Of a stretch of 64,000 nucleotides of DNA, positions 1 through 6,628 are shown piece by piece (positions within the stretch are counted from its first letter, which is position 1; the number at the start of each line of letters is the position of its first letter). Origin of the DNA: an uncultured Thalassolituus sp. GTDB taxonomy: Bacteria; Pseudomonadota; Gammaproteobacteria; Pseudomonadales; Oceanobacteraceae. Made by a program: the position numbers and the translations under genes. Under the pieces are notes generated by a model, which worked only from the letters and a program-made list of their open reading frames with translations, was not told the DNA's origin and did not search any database. The stretch covers positions 41,803-105,802 of the forward strand of contig CAJXUK010000006.1 in assembly GCA_913061435.1 (NCBI GenBank). The letters run 5' to 3'.

Positions 1-822
1 AGGGGCTTCGATACCAAAGGTGCCAAAAGCGGGGCCTTTTCCTAAGCCTGTTCCTATATGGCCACGTTCAGTGCGGGCTAAGTTTTTGCCATACATGTAC
101 ATGGCGCGACGACTCATGGCCGTACCTGCAATAATATTTTCACTTGTTGCTTCTTCTTCAAACTCTTCTGGGGCAATAATTTTTAACTCAGTTTGTTCAG
201 CCTTAGTTAAATTCTGCATGATACCTTGCACGCCACCAAAGTGGTCGATGTGGCTATGAGTAAATATGATGGCTTTAATGGGTTTCTTTCCCAGATGTTT
301 CTGCGCAAACTTTAAAGCGTGGTTGGCTGTTTCTCGTGCGGTTAGAGGGTCGACAATAATCCAGCCATTGTCTGATTCGATGATGCTCATATTGGACAAG
401 TCGTATCCACGTAATTGATATATTCCTTCAGTGACTTTAAATAAACCGTGGATATTATTCAGTGCTGTTTGGCGCCATAAACTAGGATTGACTGAGCTTG
501 GGGCACTTTTTCCTTCTGCATCGATGAAGCCATAAGCAGGCATGTCCCAGATGTTGCGACCATTGAGGTGCTTAATGATTAGGTCGTCTTCTTTTGCAAT
601 GAGACCCCTCTTTGCGTTATCAAAATCGTTGGTATTAGAGAATGCTCGTTGTTGTAATACCGCGTTGTTGGCCTTTACGGTGACTTCTGTTGGAGCGGTA
701 TGCCCGTGAGCATCAGCGCTTTGTTCAAAGTCGACGGGTTCTGATCCTAAATTTTCATCGCAAGCGGTTAGCGCGAGTATGAGACTGGTGCTGGTCATTA
801 AAGTTATCAATGGTTTGCGCAT
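1..822 (-). CDS. Alkyl sulfatase (SdsA1/BDS1 family MBL-fold lipoprotein), 3' end outside window
   Basis: The frame opens at an ATG at 822 and stays open for 274 codons to the window edge, so the C-terminal part is missing. Residues 1-21 form a lipoprotein signal ending in the lipobox LTAC (Cys21). The metallo-beta-lactamase metal motif THSHIDH lies at about residues 188-194, and the stretch before it (DLSNMSIIESDNGWIIVDP, about 141-159) matches the linear alkyl-sulfatase signature. This family removes sulfate from primary alkyl sulfates such as dodecyl sulfate, releasing a fatty alcohol. A membrane-anchored periplasmic location is inferred. The AraC gene just upstream on the same strand may control it. 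The family call is firm; the substrate is inferred. Confidence 0.87.
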   Translation of the reverse strand, partial: MRKPLITLMTSTSLILALTACDENLGSEPVDFEQSADAHGHTAPTEVTVKANNAVLQQRAFSNTNDFDNAKRGLIAKEDDLIIKHLNGRNIWDMPAYGFIDAEGKSAPSSVNPSLWRQTALNNIHGLFKVTEGIYQLRGYDLSNMSIIESDNGWIIVDPLTARETANHALKFAQKHLGKKPIKAIIFTHSHIDHFGGVQGIMQNLTKAEQTELKIIAPEEFEEEATSENIIAGTAMSRRAMYMYGKNLARTERGHIGTGLGKGPAFGTFGIEAP

Positions 823-945
823 GGTGAATCCTGATTATGTTTATTCTTAGCGTGCAGTATAAGCAATAGGTAGTATTCGGCAGGTCTGAAACGGACAAGT
901 CACAGTCTTTTTAGGACAACAAATATAAGACAGCGATAGAAAAAT

Positions 946-1980
946 TTACTCGTGTTCTTGTCGAAATTGGCTAGGAGACTGAGCAAACCAGCGTGTAAAC
1001 GCTCGGGAGAAATTACTGGTATCGGTAAAACCAAGATGTAGGGCAATTGTTGTAATGGGAAGTTGGGTTTGCAATAAATAATGGCTGGCGAGTTCCATGC
1101 GAGATTCTTTTAATAGGTCTCTGTAGCTGACATCCTCTTCTTTTAAGCGTCGACGTAAACTGCGTTCACTCATATTTAGCTGGCTAGCAATGGTTTGAAT
1201 GCTGGGCTCTGCGCATTTTTTTTGGTTGTTTTCGAGAAGTGCAGTGATGATGTTTTTAACTTTTAGCTGCACTAAGTTGGAGTTCATGTTGCTGATGTAG
1301 TCTTTAACTACGGACTCATTAAATGCGGCCAGTTTTTCATCCCCCATAATGCCTACTCGGCCTAACTTCTCACGCTTAAGCCATAAACAGTTACGTTCTG
1401 CTGAGAAATGAATAGGAGCGTTGAATCGTTGTTGCCACTTTTCTGCTGCGTTGGGTTTCGCGCGCATAAGTTCGACATGATCAATGGCATTGACTGAGGC
1501 ACCTAGCTGGTTGCTGAAACTCAATAATGTTGAGAAAAAGCTGTCGATCGACATGGGGTGAATCGCAATGCCTGGAATGGGTTCTATAGTTAAGCCAATG
1601 AGTTCATCGGTGGTTTCTGTATACGTATTGACGGAGTTACTCACCAGTTCTGAATATTGGCCTAATTTTGTTAGCGCGGATTCTAGATTTTGGCTGGTAA
1701 GCATTAATAAACCCAGAGCGCGAAAGTGCATGGGCTGAACATAGTTGGCTACGGTAAGCGCAAAGCTGGAGTCTTGAGTCGTATTTTCTACGGCCTGCCA
1801 AAATGCGGTCATTAAACGAATGTCGACCCGTCCATCTGGCTGATCAATAAAATCTGCACGTTTAAGCTGTGCTGAAGCTAATAGTGGATCAGGGTCTATC
1901 TTGATCGCTTCCAGTGCTTGGCAAATTGCTAGTGGCCAGGCAGCCAAGGTAGTTGGTTGTTTATTATTAGAGGAGGTCAT
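946..1980 (-). CDS. AraC-family transcriptional regulator
   Basis: A 344-residue protein with an N-terminal ligand-sensing region of the arabinose-binding type (about residues 15-200) and a C-terminal AraC/XylS double helix-turn-helix (about 240-342). The HTH shows 'IASQLNMSERSLRRRLKEE' and then a second helix pair ending in FTDTSNFSRAFTRW and SPSQFR. It lies 123 bp upstream of the alkyl-sulfatase gene on the same strand, so regulation of that gene or a shared transcript is plausible. The effector is unknown; related regulators often respond to lipids or alkyl compounds, which would fit, but that is inference. Confidence 0.85.
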   Translation of the reverse strand: MTSSNNKQPTTLAAWPLAICQALEAIKIDPDPLLASAQLKRADFIDQPDGRVDIRLMTAFWQAVENTTQDSSFALTVANYVQPMHFRALGLLMLTSQNLESALTKLGQYSELVSNSVNTYTETTDELIGLTIEPIPGIAIHPMSIDSFFSTLLSFSNQLGASVNAIDHVELMRAKPNAAEKWQQRFNAPIHFSAERNCLWLKREKLGRVGIMGDEKLAAFNESVVKDYISNMNSNLVQLKVKNIITALLENNQKKCAEPSIQTIASQLNMSERSLRRRLKEEDVSYRDLLKESRMELASHYLLQTQLPITTIALHLGFTDTSNFSRAFTRWFAQSPSQFRQEHE

Positions 1981-2235
1981 ACTGCTATTTTTAATGATTC
2001 CGCTGGCATTGTCACGACTTCTTCATACATGGTTATTATGAGTTGCTATATTGATGATCACCTTGCTCTAACCCCGTTATGCTGAAAGTGCCCCCAACAT
2101 AAACTGTCCAATTCACCAATAATCAGAAGGCCCTATAGAGTTCTAAAATACGGCTCTAAAAAAGGTAACCAGATTTCATGAATACAGCGCCTATATATGT
2201 CCAGATAAAAGAGCTTGTCAGTTTCCCCCCCCAAA

Positions 2236-2275
2236 ACTCCTTCGCCACTGCACTCGCCGAAGCCGCCGCAAAGCC
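2236..2275 (-). pseudogene. Fragment of a second tetR gene (decayed duplicate)
   Basis: About 40 bases match the tetR gene at 5322-5361 with roughly 36 of 40 positions identical by eye. That is the part encoding the helix-turn-helix region. No open frame continues on either side. It sits upstream of the left toxin-antitoxin copy, as the intact tetR gene sits upstream of the right copy, so it is best read as what is left of tetR after a block duplication. Confidence 0.65.
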
Positions 2276-2334
2276 ACTATCTATAGGTTAATTGGTGGAT
2301 ATTTAAGGTGTGAATGCTAGTTTATTTGTTAATG

Positions 2335-2394
2335 AGTGAACCATGATTCAGTTGTTTGAGCAATGGCGTTCTCCAGCCATTGAAATGGTTCACT
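2335..2394. repeat. Nested palindrome upstream of left toxin-antitoxin copy
   Basis: An outer inverted repeat agtgaaccat/atggttcact (2335-2344 and 2385-2394, perfect, 10 bp) encloses an inner one, caatggc/gccattg (2361-2367 and 2376-2382). The same architecture with a different inner stem sequence stands before the right copy. It could be an operator for the RHH antitoxin or a structured leader; the sequence alone does not decide. Confidence 0.6.
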
Positions 2395-2488
2395 GTTAGT
2401 TGTTCTTCAAATCATGCTTAGCATTATAAAATTGCGGCGTTATGATGTTGTGGTGTTATGAGGTTTTAGTAGATTAAGGAGATAGATT

Positions 2489-2722
2489 ATGAGCAATTTA
2501 TCAAAACGTTCTACCGTGTATTTTGACCCCAGAATTCTTCAAGCATTAAAAATGAGAGCAGCATCTTCTCATCTTTCAGTTTCTGAACTTATTGATGAAG
2601 CCGTCCGTTTATTAATGCGTGAAGATCAAGAAGATTTGGCAGCGGCTTCAAAAAGAGCAGCTGAGCCTGAAATATCGTATGAAGACTTATTAAATGACCT
2701 GAAGTCCCATGGCAAAATATAA
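2489..2722 (+). CDS. Ribbon-helix-helix antitoxin (RelB-like), orphaned copy
   Basis: A 77-residue protein with a ribbon-helix-helix N-terminus (STVYFDP strand, then the helices around ALKMRAASS and SVSELIDEAVRLLM) and an acidic C-terminal tail (EISYEDLLNDLKSHGKI) expected to bind a toxin. The RBS 'aaggag' lies 9 bases before the ATG. It differs from the right-hand antitoxin at 6 of 77 residues by hand count. Its toxin partner is disrupted, so it is now an antitoxin without a live cognate, though it may still neutralise the toxin of the right-hand copy. Autoregulation through the upstream palindrome is likely for the family but not shown. Confidence 0.85.
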   Translation: MSNLSKRSTVYFDPRILQALKMRAASSHLSVSELIDEAVRLLMREDQEDLAAASKRAAEPEISYEDLLNDLKSHGKI

Positions 2723-2969
2723 AATACCTTCAAAAAATCAGTTGCCAAAGATCTTCGTACCATCCCAAATCAGGATGTAAAAAAATCTTGAATAAGATCA
2801 AAATTATTTCTGAAACCCTAGAGCAGAGGGATGTATAAAGCTTTCTGGTCAAGAAAATTATAGAGTTAGACAAGGTCTTTATATAATTGTCTATGAAATA
2901 AGAGATGAGGTCTTAGTCGTGAATGTAATCAAAGTCGCGCATAGGTCAAATGTCTACAGTAAAAACTAA
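2709..2969 (+). pseudogene. Disrupted RelE/ParE-type toxin
   Basis: The toxin start overlaps the antitoxin end by 14 bases, as in the intact right-hand copy. Compared with that copy (5911-6174) it has three single-base deletions, each removing one A from an A run (near 2726, 2777-2783 and 2813-2816). The first leads to a stop after about 23 codons. The third restores the frame, and the remainder is open to the ancestral stop at 2967-2969. An Arg in the GLYRIVYEI motif has also become Ile. The toxin is almost certainly inactive. Confidence 0.85.
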
Positions 2970-3005
2970 TAGGACACTCAGGATAGTGGCGATCAATTAA
3001 GCCTA

Positions 3006-3028
3006 AAGCCTCACTACGCCTGAGGCTT
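3006..3028 (-). terminator. Hairpin over the stop codon of the acyl-CoA dehydrogenase gene
   Basis: Inverted repeat aagcctca/tgaggctt with a 7-base loop that contains the TAG stop of the acyl-CoA dehydrogenase gene. On the minus strand it is followed only by a weak T stretch, so it may terminate poorly or protect the 3' end. Confidence 0.45.
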
Positions 3029-4720
3029 AGCCCGCTCAATAATCGCCTTACAGTTCACACCCACAGGCAGCGTTCCATAGTTAAGTGAAGAGTTCAAACC
3101 AGCAGGCTTATGTATACGCGAAGCCACAAACCCCTCAGCCACATGCGCATCGCCATCTTTCAACAACACACTCGCTTGCAGCCCCAGCGCCAGCTTCTCA
3201 ACCACAGTACGTGAACGATATTCCAATGTGGATAAGTCCACAAACTCATCTTTCAAACCGCTCAAGAACACATCAAAGCGTTTATCCAAACCTTGCGCAC
3301 TGGCCAGCTCGGTTAAATAAGCCTCCACCACCTTCGGTTCTTTATTCATCGCGCGTAATACATCCAAACACTGCACATTACCCGAGCCTTCCCAAATCGC
3401 GTTCACAGGGGCTTCGCGATAAAGTCGCGGCATGATGTTCTCTTCCACATAACCCACGCCCCCTAAGCACTCCATCGCTTCATACGCATGATTCGGTGCG
3501 CGTTTGCAGATCCAGTATTTACCAATCGCCGTCGCGACTCGGGCGAATAAGTTTTGCTGTTCATCGTGCATATTATCCAATGCATTACCGACGCGCATCG
3601 AAATCGCCAAGGCCGCTTCCGATTCAATCGCCAAGTCAGCCAATACATTTTGCATCAAGACCTGCTCATGCAAGTTCTTACCAAACACACTGCGGCCGCT
3701 GGTATGGTGAATCGCCTGTGCGGTAGACGCGCGCATTAACGAACTAGAACCCACCATGCAATCGAAACGGGTCATCGAAACCATTTCAATAATCGCCGGA
3801 ACACCACGACCTTCGTCGCCGACCATCTGTGCATAAGCCCCGCGGAATTCAACCTCAGAAGACGCGTTAGAAATATTGCCCAGCTTGTTTTTCAAACGCT
3901 GAATAAACATCTGATTCTTGCTGCCATCTGGACGCCAGCGCGGTAATAGAAAACACGACAAACCTTTTTCAGTTTGCGCCAAGACCAAAAACGCATCGCA
4001 CATTGGCGCCGAACAAAACCACTTATGCCCAACCAATTCATACGCTTCACCCGAACCGGTTTTCGCTGCATCAATTGGCGTCGCCTTGGTGGTATTCGCC
4101 CGCACATCCGAGCCACCTTGTTTTTCGGTCATGGCCATACCAATGGTCACACCTTCTTTTTCGAACCAAGGAATATTACGTTCATCGTAATGGCGCGCAG
4201 TAATTTTAGGCAGCCAATCTTTCGCCAAACTCGGCGTGGTTTTAATTGCAGGCACAGCGGCAAAGGTCATTGTTAACGGACAACCCGAACCCGAGTCGGC
4301 CTGGTTGTGCATATACTCCATCGCGGCACGGGCAACGTGAGCGCCTTTCTTCTCGGGATGCTTTTCTTCCGTCTTGTTTGAAGCACTAGATTGAGTCGTC
4401 CAAGGCAAAGAATGCGCACCGGCCTCAATCGCCGTGCGCATTAACTGATGATACGCCGGATGAAACTTCGCCAAATCAATACGATTACCAAAACGATCAT
4501 GCGAATGAAATTCAGGCTTATATTGATTGGCTAAAAAACCCGCCTCTATTAATTCATGCCCCACATGATGACCATATTGGCTGACATCGGCTTTGGCAAA
4601 ATCGCCATTAAAAGTCGTCATCCAATGCTTCAACGCCGCATCCGATTCATACGCATTATAATTTTCTAGCGGCGTAGGTTGGTTAAAAACCTCGTGGGTC
4701 TCGCCATTGAAATTTGTCAT
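3014..4720 (-). CDS. Acyl-CoA dehydrogenase family protein, AidB-like
   Basis: A 568-residue FAD-linked acyl-CoA dehydrogenase. The N-terminus (NQPTPLENYNAYESD, then HDRFGNRIDLAKFHPAYHQLM) is typical of the AidB branch rather than short-chain beta-oxidation enzymes. The middle domain has GMAMTEKQGGSDVRANTT and WFCSAPMCDAFLVLAQT. The C-terminal helical domain contains ECLGGVGYVEE and PVNAIWEGSGNVQCLD, where the Glu of IWEGSGN is near the usual catalytic position of the family. AidB is about 541 residues in E. coli. An RBS 'agga' precedes the ATG, and a TetR gene lies directly upstream on the same strand. The substrate is unknown. C-rich codons here differ from the flanking toxin-antitoxin genes, hinting at a different history. 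Confidence 0.85.
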   Translation of the reverse strand: MTNFNGETHEVFNQPTPLENYNAYESDAALKHWMTTFNGDFAKADVSQYGHHVGHELIEAGFLANQYKPEFHSHDRFGNRIDLAKFHPAYHQLMRTAIEAGAHSLPWTTQSSASNKTEEKHPEKKGAHVARAAMEYMHNQADSGSGCPLTMTFAAVPAIKTTPSLAKDWLPKITARHYDERNIPWFEKEGVTIGMAMTEKQGGSDVRANTTKATPIDAAKTGSGEAYELVGHKWFCSAPMCDAFLVLAQTEKGLSCFLLPRWRPDGSKNQMFIQRLKNKLGNISNASSEVEFRGAYAQMVGDEGRGVPAIIEMVSMTRFDCMVGSSSLMRASTAQAIHHTSGRSVFGKNLHEQVLMQNVLADLAIESEAALAISMRVGNALDNMHDEQQNLFARVATAIGKYWICKRAPNHAYEAMECLGGVGYVEENIMPRLYREAPVNAIWEGSGNVQCLDVLRAMNKEPKVVEAYLTELASAQGLDKRFDVFLSGLKDEFVDLSTLEYRSRTVVEKLALGLQASVLLKDGDAHVAEGFVASRIHKPAGLNSSLNYGTLPVGVNCKAIIERAKPQA

Positions 4721-4730
4721 GTAAATTCCT

Positions 4731-4785
4731 ATTTTTTATTTTTTATTTTTTATTTTTATTTTTATTTTAATTTTAAATTAAAAAG
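4731..4785. repeat. AT-rich tandem tract between tetR and the acyl-CoA dehydrogenase gene
   Basis: About 55 bases made almost only of A and T, built from repeats of (t5-6)a on the plus strand. It fills the space between the tetR stop and the ribosome-binding site of the downstream dehydrogenase gene. Slippage here could change leader length. Confidence 0.75.
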
Positions 4786-4791
4786 TTAAAG

Positions 4792-5454
4792 CTAAGCGTT
4801 AAAACCAACCGCCCGTAATACCAAGGCCGTTAAACTGTGAATAAGATCATCGTGATCATTTTTTTGCGTAATTTTTAAAGAAGCATCTTTAAGCAAAGGA
4901 CTTAATGGCCCAACCAAAGACTCCGCCAACATGCCCACCAAAGCCGCCGCGGTAATCTGACAATTCTGCGCAACAAACTCACCGCGCTGAATGCCCAGCG
5001 CAATCACATCCTCAAAAATTTCAGCGTAAGCAAAACGATAACGCAAACGCTCTTGCTCAACCCTAGGGTCCACAGGCTCGGCGATCAGGGCATACGCCAA
5101 GGTTCTACCCAATAGCGCACGTTGAGCAAAGGTCTCGACCGCCGCGGTTAACTTATCCGCCGCCGTCTTTTCACTTTCTTGTCCTTGAGAATCAACATCC
5201 TGTTCATTACACGCCTGCGCAACCGCCGCCACTTCACTCTCGGTGGCATAACGAAATACCTCAGCCACCAACTCCGACTTATTAGGGAAGTGACGATAAA
5301 TTGTGCCCGACGCCACCCCAGACTCCTTCGCCACCGCACTCGCAGATGCCGCCGCAAATCCACCTTGCTGCACCAAACGGCGCGCCGCCTTTAGCAAACG
5401 TAAGCGGGTATCGGCCTTTTTAGCCAAGGTATGTTCGGTTTCGCGATAAGCCAA
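4792..5454 (-). CDS. TetR-family transcriptional regulator
   Basis: A TetR repressor with an N-terminal helix-turn-helix (LLKAARRLVQQGGF, then AVAKESGVASGTIYRHFPNK) and a helical ligand-binding C-terminal domain. I place the start at a TTG at 5454 because 'aggag' sits just before it and the protein then begins at a normal distance from the HTH (220 residues). An ATG at 5505 would add 17 residues, in a region resembling the non-coding DNA upstream of the left toxin-antitoxin copy. It is co-directional with and upstream of the AidB-like dehydrogenase, so it probably controls that gene and itself. The ligand is perhaps an acyl-CoA. Confidence 0.82.
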   Translation of the reverse strand: MAYRETEHTLAKKADTRLRLLKAARRLVQQGGFAAASASAVAKESGVASGTIYRHFPNKSELVAEVFRYATESEVAAVAQACNEQDVDSQGQESEKTAADKLTAAVETFAQRALLGRTLAYALIAEPVDPRVEQERLRYRFAYAEIFEDVIALGIQRGEFVAQNCQITAAALVGMLAESLVGPLSPLLKDASLKITQKNDHDDLIHSLTALVLRAVGFNA

Positions 5455-5514
5455 AGCAAAGCTCCTATTGATTAGTTGGTGCTTAAGATGTGAATACCAG
5501 TTCATTTGTTAATA

Positions 5515-5597
5515 AGTGAACCATGATTCAGTTGTTTGAGCAAGTGAGCAAGAGATGGGTAAGCAATGACTGGTTGGCAGTCATTGAATGGTTCATT
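5515..5597. repeat. Nested palindrome upstream of right toxin-antitoxin copy
   Basis: Outer arms agtgaaccat (5515-5524) and atggttcatt (5588-5597) pair with one G-T wobble. Inner arms caatgact (5564-5571) and agtcattg (5579-5586) pair perfectly. The inner stem differs in sequence from that of the left copy yet still pairs, which argues for a kept structure. Confidence 0.62.
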
Positions 5598-5690
5598 ATT
5601 AGTTGTTCTTCAATTCATAGTAGCATTATAACGTTGTAGTGATATGATGCTGTAATGTTGTTGGATTTTAGTACATTAAGGAGTAGCATA

Positions 5691-5924
5691 ATGAGCAATT
5701 TATCAAAGCGTTCTACCGTTTATTTTGAACCCAGTATTCATCAAGCATTGAAAATGAGAGCAGCATCTTCTCAACTTTCAGTTTCTGAGCTTATTGATGA
5801 AGCTGTTCGTTTATTAATGCGTGAAGATCAAGAAGACTTAGCAGCGGTTTCAAAAAGAGTAGCTGAGCCTGAAATATCGTATGAAGACTTATTAAATGAC
5901 CTGAAGTCCCATGGGAAAATATAA
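5691..5924 (+). CDS. Ribbon-helix-helix antitoxin (RelB-like), intact pair
   Basis: A 77-residue RHH antitoxin. The start is the ATG at 5691, preceded by 'aaggag' 8 bases upstream; an earlier in-frame start at 5655 has no such site and adds a tail that resembles leader DNA. RHH DNA-binding residues lie in the first 45 positions, and the acidic C-terminus should wrap the toxin. The gene overlaps the toxin start by 14 bases, giving translational coupling. It probably represses its own operon. It differs from the left copy by D13E, R15S, L17H, H28Q, A53V and A57V. Confidence 0.9.
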   Translation: MSNLSKRSTVYFEPSIHQALKMRAASSQLSVSELIDEAVRLLMREDQEDLAAVSKRVAEPEISYEDLLNDLKSHGKI

Positions 5925-6174
5925 AATAACCTTCAAAAAATCAGTTGCCAAAGATCTTCGTACTATCCCAAATCAAGATGTAAAAAAAATCTTGAACAAG
6001 ATCGAAGCTATTTCTGAAAACCCTAGAGCAGAGGGCTGTATAAAACTTTCTGGTCAAGAAAATTATAGAGTTAGACAAGGTCTTTACAGAATTGTTTATG
6101 AAATAAGAGATGAGGTTTTGGTTGTGAATGTAATCAAAGTCGCGCATAGATCAAATGTCTATAGTAAAAATTAA
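5911..6174 (+). CDS. RelE/ParE-superfamily toxin
   Basis: An 87-residue basic protein of the RelE/ParE fold: KYKITFKKSVAKDLRTIP at the N-terminus, ENPRAEGCIKLSG in the middle, then YRVRQGLYRIVYEI and the C-terminal VINVIK-like strand and AHRSNVY. RelE-type members cut mRNA on the ribosome and ParE-type members poison gyrase. The conserved Arg in YRVRQGLYR and the C-terminal HRSNVY favour the RelE side, but this is not certain. It is intact, unlike its left-hand paralogue, and translationally coupled to the antitoxin gene. Confidence 0.88.
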   Translation: MGKYKITFKKSVAKDLRTIPNQDVKKILNKIEAISENPRAEGCIKLSGQENYRVRQGLYRIVYEIRDEVLVVNVIKVAHRSNVYSKN

Positions 6175-6215
6175 TAATGCTCAGAATAGTGTCTAGGATA
6201 GTGGTAAAGCAAAAT

Positions 6216-6240
6216 GCAAACGCTCTTGCTCAACCCTAGG
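6216..6240 (-). pseudogene. Second fragment of a duplicated tetR gene
   Basis: A 25-base stretch is identical to 5043-5067 inside the intact tetR gene, with weaker likeness on both sides. It lies just after the right-hand toxin gene and has no open frame. Together with 2236-2275 it shows that the block was present in more than one tandem copy. Confidence 0.65.
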
Positions 6241-6252
6241 ATCAATAACGAT

Positions 6253-6530
6253 CAAGGCGATCGATCAAGGGGTCCGATCAAGGGGTCACGATCAAGGGGT
6301 CAGAGTATTTGATTCTAGAAGCTTTTTCTGACTGTGCCGACTGTAGTGCTTACCCTATGATTCTGTTGATCTTTTAGGTGTTCTTTTAGCTTTCTAAAAA
6401 ATCACCCGAACTTCCCTGGGATTATTTAAATCAAGTACTCTAAATCAAGTACTCTGACCCCTTGATTGCCTTGATTGCCTGGGATTATTTAAATCAAGTA
6501 CTCTGACCCCTTGATTGGACCCCTTGATTG
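6253..6530. repeat. Cluster of direct and inverted 'atcaaggggtcagagtac' repeats
   Basis: Three forward 'gatcaaggggtc' units (6253-6300), the longest reading atcaaggggtcagagtattt (6291-6310), face reverse-oriented copies aatcaagtactctgacccc at about 6443-6461 and 6492-6510. The 27-base direct repeat starting cctgggattatttaaatc occurs at 6415-6441 and 6479-6505. Such 'ggggtcagagt' motifs often flank REP-associated tyrosine (Y1) transposase genes, but no transposase gene is present between them. The rest of the 6175-6628 gap shows only the tetR fragment and the RBS of the next gene. Confidence 0.7.
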
Positions 6531-6628
6531 AACCTCATGTTTTGCCTATTTACATAACTTGCCAAGACTATTGCGGCGAAAACCTCGATAATCTGCGTAA
6601 TAAAGTTTAAATCGTTGGAAGCTATGTA

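Noticed and set aside
2335..2394. Palindrome before the toxin-antitoxin unit as an integron attC site
   Set aside because: The ends lack the GTTRRRY/RYYYAAC core, and no integrase or other cassette is near.
2709..2969. Programmed frameshifting in the left toxin gene
   Set aside because: Three separate deletions and loss of a conserved Arg fit decay better than recoding, and the intact paralogue needs no frameshift.
3085..4276. Several open frames on the plus strand across the acyl-CoA dehydrogenase gene
   Set aside because: They are antisense to a well-supported gene, have unnatural Arg/His/Ser-rich composition and no ribosome sites.
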